NCBI RefSeq assembly: GCF_041395345.1
Contig: NZ_JAWLAR010000004.1
Coordinates: 211,251-275,250 of the forward strand
Source: Dokdonella sp041395345
GTDB taxonomy: Bacteria > Pseudomonadota > Gammaproteobacteria > Xanthomonadales > Rhodanobacteraceae
DNA: 64,000 nt
Reading direction: 5' to 3'
In this document: in pieces, positions 41,219 through 49,826 of the stretch
Layout of the letters: each line of letters starts with the position of its first letter
Numbering within the stretch: the stretch's first letter is position 1
Position numbers and translations under genes: made by a program
The notes under the pieces: generated by a model
Database searches by the model: none
The model's input: only the letters and a program-made list of their open reading frames with translations
What the model was told of the DNA's origin: nothing

Positions 41219-41258
41219 CCCGTTCTTGCCAGTCGCCCGGTTCTGGATGTCGCCATTC

Positions 41259-41291
41259 GATCCCGAGACCCCCCGGATCATCCTCGGGATC
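41259..41291 (+). terminator. Hairpin after the haloalkane dehalogenase gene
   Basis: A perfect 9-bp inverted repeat GATCCCGAG / CTCGGGATC with a 15-base loop, 40 bases beyond the stop; no T-run follows. Confidence 0.4.
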
Positions 41292-41367
41292 TAGGCATCG
41301 GGACTCGACTTGATATACCGTTGCAGGCTTATGGCTCCAGCTTGGGGCGATCAGGGGAGAAAGAATC

Positions 41368-44157
41368 GTGAGCAGACGACCATTTGGTTGGCGCAGTGTT
41401 GTGCGCGTATTTGCGGGGGTTGCACTTTGCGTGTTTGCCGGTGCTGCAGGCGCCGCAGACGCCGGCGATCCGACTACGGCCGAGGCGAAGTCGGCCGCTA
41501 AGGCTGCCGAACACGTCACCGCCGAATCCTGCGCGATGCTGGACGACCCGAAGCTGGCCAATCGCATGGACGGCCTGCTGTTCTTCCTGGCCAAGGCCTG
41601 CGGACGCCAGGCGGATTTCATCGGGCAGGTCGAGTCCGAGCTTCCCTTCGGCATCCTGCCCTATCTTGAGCCGGTTACCGACGTCAATGTCAGCGATCCA
41701 TCCGGAGATGCCGGCACCACGCGCACGCAGAGCGAAACGTCGATCGAGCGCAATCCGGTTACCGGCACGCTGTGCGCCGCCTACAACGACTCCTACCATG
41801 GCGTGACCCAGGATCTCGGTTTTTCCGGCTTCTCGCGTTCGACGGATGGCGGCCAGACCTGGGTGGACCGGGGTGCGGTCAGCGGCGACGACTCGGGTGA
41901 TCCGAGCCTCGTCTGGCGGCGGCTTGATGGCAAGTTCTACTACGCAGCCCTGCGCAACGGAGGCCTGGCACTCTATCGTTCCGACGATGATTGCATGACC
42001 TTCACCTTCGTCAGCCAGTTCGCATCGGGCAATGACGACAAGGAAATCATGGCCATCGACAATGAGCCGACCAGCCCGTACTACGGTCGCATCTATATTG
42101 TCTGGATCGATTTCGGTGTCGGTGCGCGCATTCACAGCATTCACTCAACGGATGCAGGCGCCACCTGGTCCACACAGCTGGCGATCAGCCCGGCCGGCGT
42201 GGATACGCAGGGCGCCTGGCCGACCATCGCTCCGAACGGTGATGTCTATGTGACCTGGCTGACCTGGCTGGATCCCGCCGGATACCCGACCGGCAACCTC
42301 GAGATTCCGATTCTTCGCTCCACCAATGGCGGTGTGAGCTATTCAGCGCTGACGCCGGCCATGTCCAACCAGCCCAATCCGCGCGACGCCGCCGCGACTT
42401 CGTCCTGCGGTCGCCCGGCGATCAAGGGCAATGTGCGCCTGCTGCCGTCACCGCAGATCGTGTTCCGCAACGGCTACCTGCATTCGGTGTATGCCTATGA
42501 CCCGGACGGGTTTGGAACGGGAGACGTGATCAATGTCTACTACCGTCGCTACAACCCGAACACGTCCACCTGGGACGCAGAGGTCCTGATCAACGATGAC
42601 GGGACGACGACGGATCAGTACCAGCCAACCTTGTCTGTCGGTTCGGCCGGCCAGGTCACGGTGGGCTACTACAGCCGCCAGAACGACACGGTCAACAACC
42701 TGCTCGTGGACTACTACTCGCGAACGTCGTTCGACAATGGTGCCAGCTGGACCCTGCCCAGCGTTCGCCTCAGCGACAGCTCAAGCGCCATCGTGCTCGA
42801 CACATCGTTGGCCACCTGCTACCACGGCGACTATGACCAGCAGCTGCAGGATGATGACGGTCGCGCCCACTACCTGTGGTCGGATGATCGTGGCGGCACG
42901 CCGGATATCTATACGGATCGCACCCTGGTCGGAACCGACTTTTTGCTGGTGCCGGAATCCGGCAGCGCGTCCGTGTGCAGTCCGGACGATGCGGTCTATT
43001 CGTTGAACGTAAACCAGTTTCAGGGATTCTCGGAGCCGGTTACCCTTTCCGCGTCAGGCAATCCGGCGGGTTCGACAGTCATATTCGGTACAAACCCGGT
43101 CACCCCGCCGAATTCAACCTCGGTCACGATCACAACCGCTGGCGTGACAGCCGGGACTTCGGTCGTCGATATCATGGGCACCTCAAGCCCCAGCGCGATC
43201 GTGCAGTCTGCCGCCCTCGGCCTCAGCGTATTCACTGCGGCACCGGCAGCACCCGTCCTCACCGCGCCAGCCGACAATGCGACCATCGTGCCGGTGCGCC
43301 CGGATTTCACCTGGGATGCCGCTGCACAGGGATCGAACTACATCCTCGAAGTGGATGACGAGCCGGGCTTTGGCGCGCCATTGGTCTATTCCACTACGGT
43401 CAGCGGTACCAGCCACACTCCGACTGTCGACCTGCCGTCCAATACGGTTCTGTACTGGCGTGTGAGGTCCGACAACGTTTGCGGGGTCGGGGCCGACTCT
43501 TCCGCCTTCAGCTTCACGACCACGCCACTGCCCGGCGACTGCCCGATTGGTTCGGCGAACAATCCGCTCTACTCGACCGATTTCGAAGGCGACAACTCGG
43601 CATGGACGCTTGGATCCGGCAGCACCGGGGCAAGCAACTGGGCGATTTCGACGGCTCGTCCGCACAGCGGATCGAACGCCTTCCTGGCCCAGGACATCAT
43701 TACCGTTTCGGATCAACGCCTGATTTCGCCAGCGGTCGCTTTGCCGACCGGGCAGGACCCGTTGTCCCTGATCTTCTGGAATGACCAGACCCTGGAGGAC
43801 AAGACAGGCGGTTGCTACGACGGCGGAATGATCGAAGTTTCGACCAACGGCGGTACGACGTTCACTCCGATCAATGGTTCGGCGATGCTGACCGATCCGT
43901 ACGACGGTCCGACGACCGGACTTGGCAATCTCGATGGCTGGTGTGGCGACCCGCAAGCCTATTTGCGCTCTGTGGTCGACCTGACCGCGTTCGCCGGGCA
44001 GACCGTGCAGTTCCGCTTCCGGGTCGGCACGGACACCTCGGTGGGACGCGTGCCGCATGGCTGGTACATCGACGACGTGACGGTCCAGTCCTGCGTGCCT
44101 GTAGCAGTGGTGGACGTGATCTACGTCGACGGATTCGACCCGCCGCCGACTCAGTAG
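41368..44157 (+). CDS. Large secreted Asp-box (sialidase-fold) protein with Ig/FN3-like and anchor-J-like domains
   Basis: A 929-residue protein from GTG 41368 (GGGGAGAAAG at 5 nt) with a signal peptide ending GAAGAADA. Residues about 110-530 hold several Asp-boxes (STDGGQTWVD, STDAGATWST, STNGGVSYSA, FDNGASWTLP), the mark of sialidase/BNR six-bladed propellers. A strand-rich domain about 535-620 and an FN3-like module (PAAPVLTAPADNATIVPVRP onwards, about 625-720) follow, then a MAM/choice-of-anchor-J-like domain (about 730-910). The C-terminus, VDVIYVDGFDPPPTQ, resembles short DGFE-type tails on exported proteins of this order. The catalytic residues of a true sialidase are not evident, so a binding or structural role is possible. 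An intrinsic terminator follows. Confidence 0.85.
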   Translation: MSRRPFGWRSVVRVFAGVALCVFAGAAGAADAGDPTTAEAKSAAKAAEHVTAESCAMLDDPKLANRMDGLLFFLAKACGRQADFIGQVESELPFGILPYLEPVTDVNVSDPSGDAGTTRTQSETSIERNPVTGTLCAAYNDSYHGVTQDLGFSGFSRSTDGGQTWVDRGAVSGDDSGDPSLVWRRLDGKFYYAALRNGGLALYRSDDDCMTFTFVSQFASGNDDKEIMAIDNEPTSPYYGRIYIVWIDFGVGARIHSIHSTDAGATWSTQLAISPAGVDTQGAWPTIAPNGDVYVTWLTWLDPAGYPTGNLEIPILRSTNGGVSYSALTPAMSNQPNPRDAAATSSCGRPAIKGNVRLLPSPQIVFRNGYLHSVYAYDPDGFGTGDVINVYYRRYNPNTSTWDAEVLINDDGTTTDQYQPTLSVGSAGQVTVGYYSRQNDTVNNLLVDYYSRTSFDNGASWTLPSVRLSDSSSAIVLDTSLATCYHGDYDQQLQDDDGRAHYLWSDDRGGTPDIYTDRTLVGTDFLLVPESGSASVCSPDDAVYSLNVNQFQGFSEPVTLSASGNPAGSTVIFGTNPVTPPNSTSVTITTAGVTAGTSVVDIMGTSSPSAIVQSAALGLSVFTAAPAAPVLTAPADNATIVPVRPDFTWDAAAQGSNYILEVDDEPGFGAPLVYSTTVSGTSHTPTVDLPSNTVLYWRVRSDNVCGVGADSSAFSFTTTPLPGDCPIGSANNPLYSTDFEGDNSAWTLGSGSTGASNWAISTARPHSGSNAFLAQDIITVSDQRLISPAVALPTGQDPLSLIFWNDQTLEDKTGGCYDGGMIEVSTNGGTTFTPINGSAMLTDPYDGPTTGLGNLDGWCGDPQAYLRSVVDLTAFAGQTVQFRFRVGTDTSVGRVPHGWYIDDVTVQSCVPVAVVDVIYVDGFDPPPTQ

Positions 44158-44210
44158 TTGCTGCGGTACCGGGCGTGGCTAGCGGCCGCGACCCCACCGT
44201 GAACAAGGAA

Positions 44211-44238
44211 GCCGCCCACCCGGGCGGCTTTTCTTTTC
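44211..44238 (+). terminator. Intrinsic terminator after the Asp-box protein gene
   Basis: GCCGCCC / GGGCGGC 7-bp stem with loop ACCC, followed by TTTTCTTTTC. Confidence 0.85.
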
Positions 44239-44310
44239 TCGACAGCCGGACATCGAAGCAGCTGCTGGTCGAATCGGGCACGCAAGAACTCCCGCATCCA
44301 GCCGCCGGGA

Positions 44311-45213
44311 TCAAGGCTCGGGAAGAAATCCGCGTATCAGTTGATTGATGCGATCGGGCTGCTCGTGAATGATCCAGTGGCTGCAATCGGCAATTCGCTC
44401 GATGACCAGTTCGTCCACCCATTGCTCAAGGCCATCAAGCAAGCTGGTCATCAGTGCATGATCGGCTTCGCCCCAGATCACGCAGGTCGGGACGCGGACG
44501 CGGAAGCTTTCGGGATCCAGGTTCAATGTGGATGGGCCCGCCCCTGACGTGTCGGCCGGATGCAGGGGCGTGGCCCGGTAGTAGTTGACCGCACCCCGGA
44601 GTCCGCGTGCCCAGCACGCGTGGTAGCGCGCCCGAACCTCCTTGTCGAACCAGGCCGGCAATGTCGAGCTGTGCCTGTCGCGGAAAAACCCGTCCATGCG
44701 GGCGAATTCGTTCTCCGCCAGCTTGCTTTCAGAACCCTCTGCGCGCAGCCAGTTCATGTAGGCACTGGCCGCAATCTGTTCGGGATCGTGTGTCAGCGCC
44801 TGCACGAACAACCATGGATGTGGCGAATTGATGATGATCAGCCTGTGCAGCAACTCGGGCCTGGCAATGGCCAGGTTCCAGGCAACCGCACCTCCCCAAT
44901 CATGCGCGACAAGAACAAAACGCTCGTAGCCAAGCTCCGCGACGAGCTGGCAGAGATCTTCCACGAGGTGGCGCGCCCGGTAGGCGGGAACCTCGTCTGG
45001 CATGTCGGACAAGTTGAAGCCGCGCAGGTCGGGTGCCACGGCAAAATGGTCTCCGCCGAACGCCTGCAACTGCGCTTCCCAGGCGTACCAGAATTCCGGG
45101 AATCCGTGCACGAACAAGAGCAGGGGTTTGCCGCGCTCACCGGAACTGGCGTAGTGAAGGCGGGTACCGTTGGGCAAGGCCGCGAACTGGCCGCTCTCTA
45201 TGCGCGATGTCAT
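44311..45213 (-). CDS. Epoxide-hydrolase-like alpha/beta hydrolase
   Basis: A 300-residue enzyme. VHGFPEFWYAWEAQL is the HGxP oxyanion motif typical of epoxide hydrolases, APDLRGFNLSD the next conserved element, VAHDWGGAVAWNLA the nucleophile elbow with Asp, GEADHALM the acid region and DCSHWIIHEQP the catalytic histidine. It should open epoxides or cleave C-halogen or ester bonds; two cap-domain tyrosines that would make it a true epoxide hydrolase cannot be assigned with certainty. ATG 45213 (MTSRIESG) is preferred over a TTG ten codons upstream. It stands alone. Confidence 0.87.
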   Translation of the reverse strand: MTSRIESGQFAALPNGTRLHYASSGERGKPLLLFVHGFPEFWYAWEAQLQAFGGDHFAVAPDLRGFNLSDMPDEVPAYRARHLVEDLCQLVAELGYERFVLVAHDWGGAVAWNLAIARPELLHRLIIINSPHPWLFVQALTHDPEQIAASAYMNWLRAEGSESKLAENEFARMDGFFRDRHSSTLPAWFDKEVRARYHACWARGLRGAVNYYRATPLHPADTSGAGPSTLNLDPESFRVRVPTCVIWGEADHALMTSLLDGLEQWVDELVIERIADCSHWIIHEQPDRINQLIRGFLPEP

Positions 45214-45550
45214 CTGCAGTACTCGGTCCGTGATGACAGGCAATGTAGCAAGTCGAGCAGTAATTTTCGGAACAGGGTCCGGTCAAGTCCCGACTTCCTG
45301 CCATGCGAACGGGAACGGGCCCGCCGGGCAGACTCGGCCGCGCGGCAAATCGAAGCTTGGCATGGCTGGGGCGGGACGCGAACAGAAGTCCCGGATGCAG
45401 GAGGAACGGGCGACCTTCGAAAGTCGCGTGCAGTGCAATCAGGCGCAGACTACGCGCCGGCAATCGGAAGCAGGCATTGCTTCGTCGAACCAGGGTTCCT
45501 CGGCAGCAGTGGCGGGACGTGTGGACGCCCGCCCGCTGCGCTTGACTGGC
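45214..45550. other. Intergenic region without a recognisable gene
   Basis: Nothing supports a gene here; frames are short, arginine-rich and without a ribosome-binding site. Confidence 0.5.
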
Positions 45551-45904
45551 TCAGGGAGTCAACGCCTTGGCGGCGCGCTCACGTCCGGCAAGATCGACCA
45601 CGAACTCGACGGTGCTGCCCCTCTTGGCGTCCTGGAAAATCAGCCGGGTTCCCTCGGGATCCCTGCTCAGGGTGATCAGTCCACCCTCGGAAAACAGGCA
45701 CCGACCGGGATTCAGCTTGTCCCGAAGCGCTTCCTGGCAGTCCTCAAGTTCGAAGTCTTCCGCGACGATCTTGACGACCTGGGTGTCCCCGTAGGCGGTG
45801 ATGCGCGCGCCCTGACCCACCGGTTCGACCATGACCGTATCGTTGGGCCCAAAGCGGGCGGATGAAAAGAGTGCAGCAGTAAGTAGCAGTGATGTAGTGA
45901 GCAT
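45551..45904 (-). CDS. Small exported hypothetical protein
   Basis: A 117-residue protein from ATG 45904 with a strong GGGAGGG ribosome-binding site 6-7 nt upstream. It starts MLTTSLLLTAALFSSARFG, a probable signal peptide, and then reads as a compact beta-rich domain (VMVEPVGQGARITAYGDTQV) with two cysteines (DCQEAL and GRCLF) that could pair in the periplasm. The end, STVEFVVDLAGRERAAKAL, is charged. I recognise no family. Confidence 0.65.
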   Translation of the reverse strand: MLTTSLLLTAALFSSARFGPNDTVMVEPVGQGARITAYGDTQVVKIVAEDFELEDCQEALRDKLNPGRCLFSEGGLITLSRDPEGTRLIFQDAKRGSTVEFVVDLAGRERAAKALTP

Positions 45905-46588
45905 GGATTGCCCTCCCTCGACAAATTCCGGCGCGACAGTACAGGTGCTGGCGTCGGTGTAGCAGTAGCAGAGCGCCCGCCTGTGCAGCCATCTTGCGAG
46001 TGACGATGGTCGCTTCGGTGGACAGTTCCGGGCGAAAGTCAAGCAATATTTGTGCCACACGGACTTGTCGAATCGGACTGGCGCACAGGCGAGCAAGGCA
46101 ACGGAGGGGGCATCCCAAGCCATCGCCGACACCCGGGTACAGCCATGTCGCGTCCGGAATATCCATTTGTATCAATCATTTGAGCCAGGCTCGCCAGCAA
46201 CGGGGGCGGCGCGCAAGGCTGGCTGCAGGGGTGCGGCAGCCCATGCCGATACTGGCTTCGGAGACCTTGCATGCGCCCCGGCCGCGGAGACATTCCGGGC
46301 CGCCAAGGCGTGGACCGGCGCAGGTCGGTCCACGCCGATACAAAAATTGTCGAATTTGACCGCTGCCGTGGTCAGCTCATGTCAGGCTGCCTTCAGCAGA
46401 GCCACATGGCGCCGTCAATCCGCCCGCTTGAGCACGAATTCGGTCACGAACTTGCCAGACCTTTCGGGCTTCTTTCCATCCCGGCAGGACTCGTCAAACA
46501 GGGTCAGATGCAGCGCATCGCCTTCGATGTTGTTTGCGTTTTACGGTAGATTTCCGGATATGTCGGAAAGCAAGTCGGGAGCAGCACA
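45905..46588. other. Gene-poor region containing one possible gene remnant
   Basis: The only coding-like segment is the minus-strand remnant at 46415-46540 (separate entry). The rest shows no signal for a gene. Confidence 0.45.
46415..46540 (-). pseudogene. Possible 3' remnant of an exported-protein gene
   Basis: In one minus-strand frame 41 codons between a TAA (46541-46543) and a TGA read as a plausible protein tail: GDALHLTLFDESCRDGKKPE then a basic end FVLKRAD. The SCRDG turn recalls the C-terminal CxDG segment of small exported META/COG3650-like proteins, but there is no start codon and no upstream portion. It may be a decayed gene end. Confidence 0.25.
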
Positions 46589-47215
46589 ATGAGGCCAACC
46601 GTTTTCGGAAATTCGATCTTCTTCACCTGCCCTGTATCGGCCCTGCTTCTCCTGTTTGCTGGCCCAAACTACCGCGCCGAGCCCCCGTCGTTTGATTGCG
46701 GCAAGGCAAGCGAAGGCAGCATTGAGGCGCTGATCTGTGCCGACAGCAGCCTGTCGGCCCTTGATCGGAAACTTGCAGAAGTCTATGCACAAGCCACGAA
46801 AAAGGCTGCCAACGAGCATCCACCGACGCTGAAGACAATGCAGCGTGGCTGGATCAAGGGACGCGATGAATGCTGGAAAAGTGAAGACAAGAAGCAGTGC
46901 GTGCGGGACGAATACACGATCCGGATTGCCGAGCTGCAGGCCCGCTATCGGCTGGTCCCCGCCAAGGGTCCGATCTTCTATTTCTGTGACGGAAATCGGG
47001 CCAACGAAGTGGTTGCAACGTTCTTCGAGACCGAGCCGCCCAGCCTGATCGCCGAACGAGGCGACAGCTCCTCGCTGATGTTCCTGAAGCAGAGTGCCAG
47101 CGGTTCGAAGTACGAAGGCGGCAATGAATCGTTCTGGGAGCATCAGGGTGAAGTCATGCTGACCTGGGGTTACGAGGCGCCGACCATGAAATGCGAAAAG
47201 GCACCTCAAGGGTGA
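46589..47215 (+). CDS. LprI-like (DUF1311) plus MliC-like lysozyme inhibitor fusion
   Basis: A 208-residue protein with an N-terminal hydrophobic export segment (residues 8-24). Residues 33-115 match DUF1311/LprI: SFDCGKASEGSIEALICADS, LSALDRKLAEVYAQA, QRGWIKGRDECW. Residues 125-205 match MliC: YFCDGNRANEVV, then SGSKYEGG and ESFWEHQGEVMLTW, which correspond to the SGxxY active loop and FWxxGxxAxL motif that plug the lysozyme active site, plus a closing cysteine. Both halves are known separately as periplasmic lysozyme inhibitors; this protein joins them. Confidence 0.85.
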   Translation: MRPTVFGNSIFFTCPVSALLLLFAGPNYRAEPPSFDCGKASEGSIEALICADSSLSALDRKLAEVYAQATKKAANEHPPTLKTMQRGWIKGRDECWKSEDKKQCVRDEYTIRIAELQARYRLVPAKGPIFYFCDGNRANEVVATFFETEPPSLIAERGDSSSLMFLKQSASGSKYEGGNESFWEHQGEVMLTWGYEAPTMKCEKAPQG

Positions 47216-47301
47216 ATCGATGACGTACGCCCCGCCAGGGAGGGATGACGGGGCGATACGGTCGAGCCTGCGAGAGCGCAGCTCGACTCGACACCAAGGG
47301 G

Positions 47302-47793
47302 TTATTCGGGAATCAGTACGCTGTCGATGACGTGGATGACACCGTTGGAAGCCTCGATATCCGCGGTGACCACGGTGGCGCCATTGATCATGACCTTGCC
47401 GTCGACGACCTTGATCGTCACCGACTTGCCGTTGACCGTGTCGGCGCTGGTCAGCTTGACCACATCCGCGGCCATGACCTTGCCGGACACGACGTGATAG
47501 GTGAGCACGCCGGTGAGCGCGGCCTTGTCCTTGAGCAGGCCATCGAGCGTTCCCGCCGGAAGCTTTTCAAATGCGGCGTCGGTTGGCGCAAACACCGTAA
47601 ACGGACCCGGGCCCTTCAGAGTGGCGATCAGGTCGGCTGCATCGAGCGCAGTTGCGAGGGTGGTGAACGATCCGGCTGCGACAGCCGTGTCGACGATGTC
47701 TTTCTTGTCGGACTTCTTGCTCATGTCGCCCGCGCTGGCTGCGAGAGGGACGGCAATGAAGGCTGCGGAAAGAAGGAGGGTTGCAAGTTTCAT
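47302..47793 (-). CDS. Exported fasciclin (FAS1) domain protein
   Basis: A 163-residue protein with a Sec signal peptide (MKLATLLLSAAF...ASAGD), a lysine-rich spacer and one complete FAS1 domain: GPFTVFAPTDAAFEKLP is the H1 box, LTYHVVSGKVMA the central YH motif and NGVIHVIDSVLIP the H2 box. FAS1 proteins mediate adhesion or bind extracellular partners; single-domain versions are common and often stress- or light-regulated. AGGAGCACCACCC precedes the ATG. It diverges from a MerR/B12 regulator; a promoter with regulatory boxes lies between them. Confidence 0.92.
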   Translation of the reverse strand: MKLATLLLSAAFIAVPLAASAGDMSKKSDKKDIVDTAVAAGSFTTLATALDAADLIATLKGPGPFTVFAPTDAAFEKLPAGTLDGLLKDKAALTGVLTYHVVSGKVMAADVVKLTSADTVNGKSVTIKVVDGKVMINGATVVTADIEASNGVIHVIDSVLIPE

Positions 47794-47831
47794 GGGTGGT
47801 GCTCCTGGGGAGGAATTTTTAGGAGGGTCAC

Positions 47832-47947
47832 TGTCCAGGGCGTGTCCATGTATCCGGCTCTGGAAATGGCGTTTGTACGGTATATGTCCAGCTTTTGAAT
47901 GTCAAGGAGCCACCATTTCTTGGACAAACCATGAAAAAACATGGACA
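47832..47947. promoter_or_regulatory. Cluster of five TGTCCA/TGGACA boxes (probable operator)
   Basis: TGTCCA occurs at 47832-47837, 47843-47848 and 47885-47890; its complement TGGACA at 47921-47926 and 47942-47947. The first two lie exactly 11 bp apart in the same orientation, the direct-repeat period contacted by CarH-type MerR domains. Extended matches (TGTCCATGT) occur at 47843 and, inverted, at 47939-47947. The boxes span the whole divergent region and are likely sites of the neighbouring MerR-type regulator. Confidence 0.55.
47879..47905 (-). promoter_or_regulatory. Candidate promoter of the fasciclin gene
   Basis: On the minus strand a consensus -35 TTGACA (47900-47905) and a -10-like TATACC (47879-47884) are 15 bp apart. 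A TGGACA box fills part of the spacer, so a bound regulator would cover the promoter. Confidence 0.4.
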
Positions 47948-47975
47948 AAATCCGACAAGGTTCTTAACATGGGGA

Positions 47976-48935
47976 ATGGATGAGGCCCAACCAGTTCCCT
48001 TGCACTCCGTGCGCGTCGTTGCCCGACGCACCGGACTTTCCCCGGATCTGCTACGGGCCTGGGAACGGCGCTACGATGTGGTCCGGCCCACCCGAACAGA
48101 CGGGGGCCAGCGCAACTACTCCGACGCCGACATAGAACGTCTCCAGTTGCTGGTTCGTGCCACCCATGCAGGGCGCCAGATCAGCCAGGTCGCCGAACTC
48201 GACAATGATGCGCTGCGCCGGATGATTGCCGAAGACCTTGCCGCGACACCGGTGACGATCGCCAGTGCTGGCGACCAGGCCGCGGTCGCTGCGTTCATGG
48301 ACGACGCACTTGGCGCAATCGAAAGTTTCAACGCCGCATCGCTTGAAGCAACCTTGCGCTCCGCAGCGCTGCACCTGCCATCGGAAGAGGTGCTCGATCT
48401 TTTGTTTGGTCCGTTACTGAAGACCATCGGTATGCGCTGGCAGGAGGGCCGGATGCCTCCAGCCAACGAACATCTCGCCACGGCTGTCATTCGTCGCGTG
48501 CTGACCTGGATGATGGATTTTCCGAACGTCCGCCCGGATGCTCCCAGCATCGTTGTAGGGACACCAGCGTTTCAGAATCACGATCTTGGCGCGATGCTGG
48601 CAGCGACTGCGGCAAGCCTGAGCGGATGGCATGTCATGTTCCTCGGGGCAAATCTCCCCGCGGCAGAACTCACGCGTGCGGCTGGAATGGTGAATGCGGA
48701 TACCGTCGCGCTCTCGATCGTGCATCCCACCGATGACAGCCGCGTCAGCGACGAACTTCGCGAACTTCGCGCCTCGTTGCCAAAAACTGTCGGACTGGTG
48801 GTTGGTGGCGCCGGAGCCTCGGCCTACCTCGGCCTACTTGATGAAATCGGCGCGCACAGAATGGATTCGATCCGGACACTGCGCGCCTGGTTAGGTTCTC
48901 GTGCGGAACTGCATCGGCGTGCATCGGCCGTATGA
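47976..48935 (+). CDS. MerR-type regulator with cobalamin-binding domain, CarH/LitR-like
   Basis: A 319-residue regulator. Residues 10-80 form a MerR winged helix (VRVVARRTGLSPDLLRAWER, RNYSDADIERLQLL). A four-helix cap domain about 90-190 contains W-x9-EH (MRWQEGRMPPANEHLA), the motif that holds the adenosyl group in CarH. The B12-binding Rossmann domain follows, with QNHDLGAML carrying the lower-ligand His-x2-Gly and VVGGAGAS the closing loop. These predict an adenosylcobalamin-dependent, light-released repressor. Next to the Trp the light-state upper-ligand His of Thermus CarH is Gln here. ATG 47976 is the conservative start; TTG 47919 has a better AAGGAG but would put operator boxes in the gene. 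Confidence 0.85.
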   Translation: MDEAQPVPLHSVRVVARRTGLSPDLLRAWERRYDVVRPTRTDGGQRNYSDADIERLQLLVRATHAGRQISQVAELDNDALRRMIAEDLAATPVTIASAGDQAAVAAFMDDALGAIESFNAASLEATLRSAALHLPSEEVLDLLFGPLLKTIGMRWQEGRMPPANEHLATAVIRRVLTWMMDFPNVRPDAPSIVVGTPAFQNHDLGAMLAATAASLSGWHVMFLGANLPAAELTRAAGMVNADTVALSIVHPTDDSRVSDELRELRASLPKTVGLVVGGAGASAYLGLLDEIGAHRMDSIRTLRAWLGSRAELHRRASAV

Positions 48936-49109
48936 GGGTAGAGGCTTTGCGTCAAGCGACGCCGTCGCTCCAGCATCCGACAGCACGCAGGTTCGGGCTG
49001 CTGGAAAGACTGGATTTCACCACGGATCCAGACGGCCAAATCTTCCGCATCCAGACTGGCAGCCCTGACGATAGCAGCTGCGAATCAGCCGGTAACCCTG
49101 TCCAACGAC

Positions 49110-49826
49110 TCAGCCCGAGCGCGAGCGGCGCCGGTGGCGTGTGCCGAGGACGTAGTCCCAAAGCGGCGTGGTGACACCGAAGTTGCGATCCGGGTTGTGG
49201 TGATGGACGTGATGGCGTGCGGCCCAGCTGCGCATCCACGGCAGGCGGAAACGGGTGGCGTGGATGGCAAAGTGGCTGAGCCCGTAGGCGACATAACCAA
49301 AGGCGATCGCACCGCCAAGCAGGCAGGCATTGCTGGCCGGCATGAAGAGGTAGAACAGCAGGGTCAATCCGAGCAGGATGGCCGAGGGCAAAAAGAACGG
49401 CAGTCCGTCATAGCCGTGCGGATCCAGATGATGGGCGTCGTGACCACGCCGGTACATCGACTCGGGTCCGTGGAAGATCCACCGATGGAACACATACTCG
49501 ATAAGACTGAATGCGAGCAGCCCGGCCATCACCGTGAAAAAGTCCATCAGCCACGAACCGCTGTGCTGGTGAACGCCTGCGGCCAGCAACGCGGTGGCCA
49601 GGCTGCCGGTGAACACGAACTCGAGCCAGTAGTTGGTCCGTGTCGTCGACATGCGAATGATGCTGTCGAGCAGGGTTGATCCGAATGCGCGCGGAGATGA
49701 AGTCAGCAGGCTGGCGCCGCTCGAAAGCAGGGACTTGAAGGTAGCGATCAAGGAAGTGTCTGCAGGCCGTGAATGGGAGGTTTGGTACGCCGTGACCGAA
49801 ATCCATCCGGCGACTGGTACCGTCAT
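49110..49826 (-). CDS. Fatty acid hydroxylase/sterol desaturase superfamily di-iron protein
   Basis: A 238-residue membrane protein with about four spans and the histidine clusters of the superfamily: HRWIFHG, GHDAHHLDP, LSHFAIHATR and ARHHVHHHNPDRNFGV. These bind a di-iron centre that hydroxylates lipid or carotenoid C-H bonds; the spacing resembles fatty-acid 2-hydroxylase-like and CrtZ-like enzymes, and the substrate is uncertain. It converges with the MerR/B12 gene. ATG 49826 is used; ATG 49652 (MSTTRTNYWLEF) is an alternative that would still keep all His motifs. Confidence 0.82.
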   Translation of the reverse strand: MTVPVAGWISVTAYQTSHSRPADTSLIATFKSLLSSGASLLTSSPRAFGSTLLDSIIRMSTTRTNYWLEFVFTGSLATALLAAGVHQHSGSWLMDFFTVMAGLLAFSLIEYVFHRWIFHGPESMYRRGHDAHHLDPHGYDGLPFFLPSAILLGLTLLFYLFMPASNACLLGGAIAFGYVAYGLSHFAIHATRFRLPWMRSWAARHHVHHHNPDRNFGVTTPLWDYVLGTRHRRRSRSG

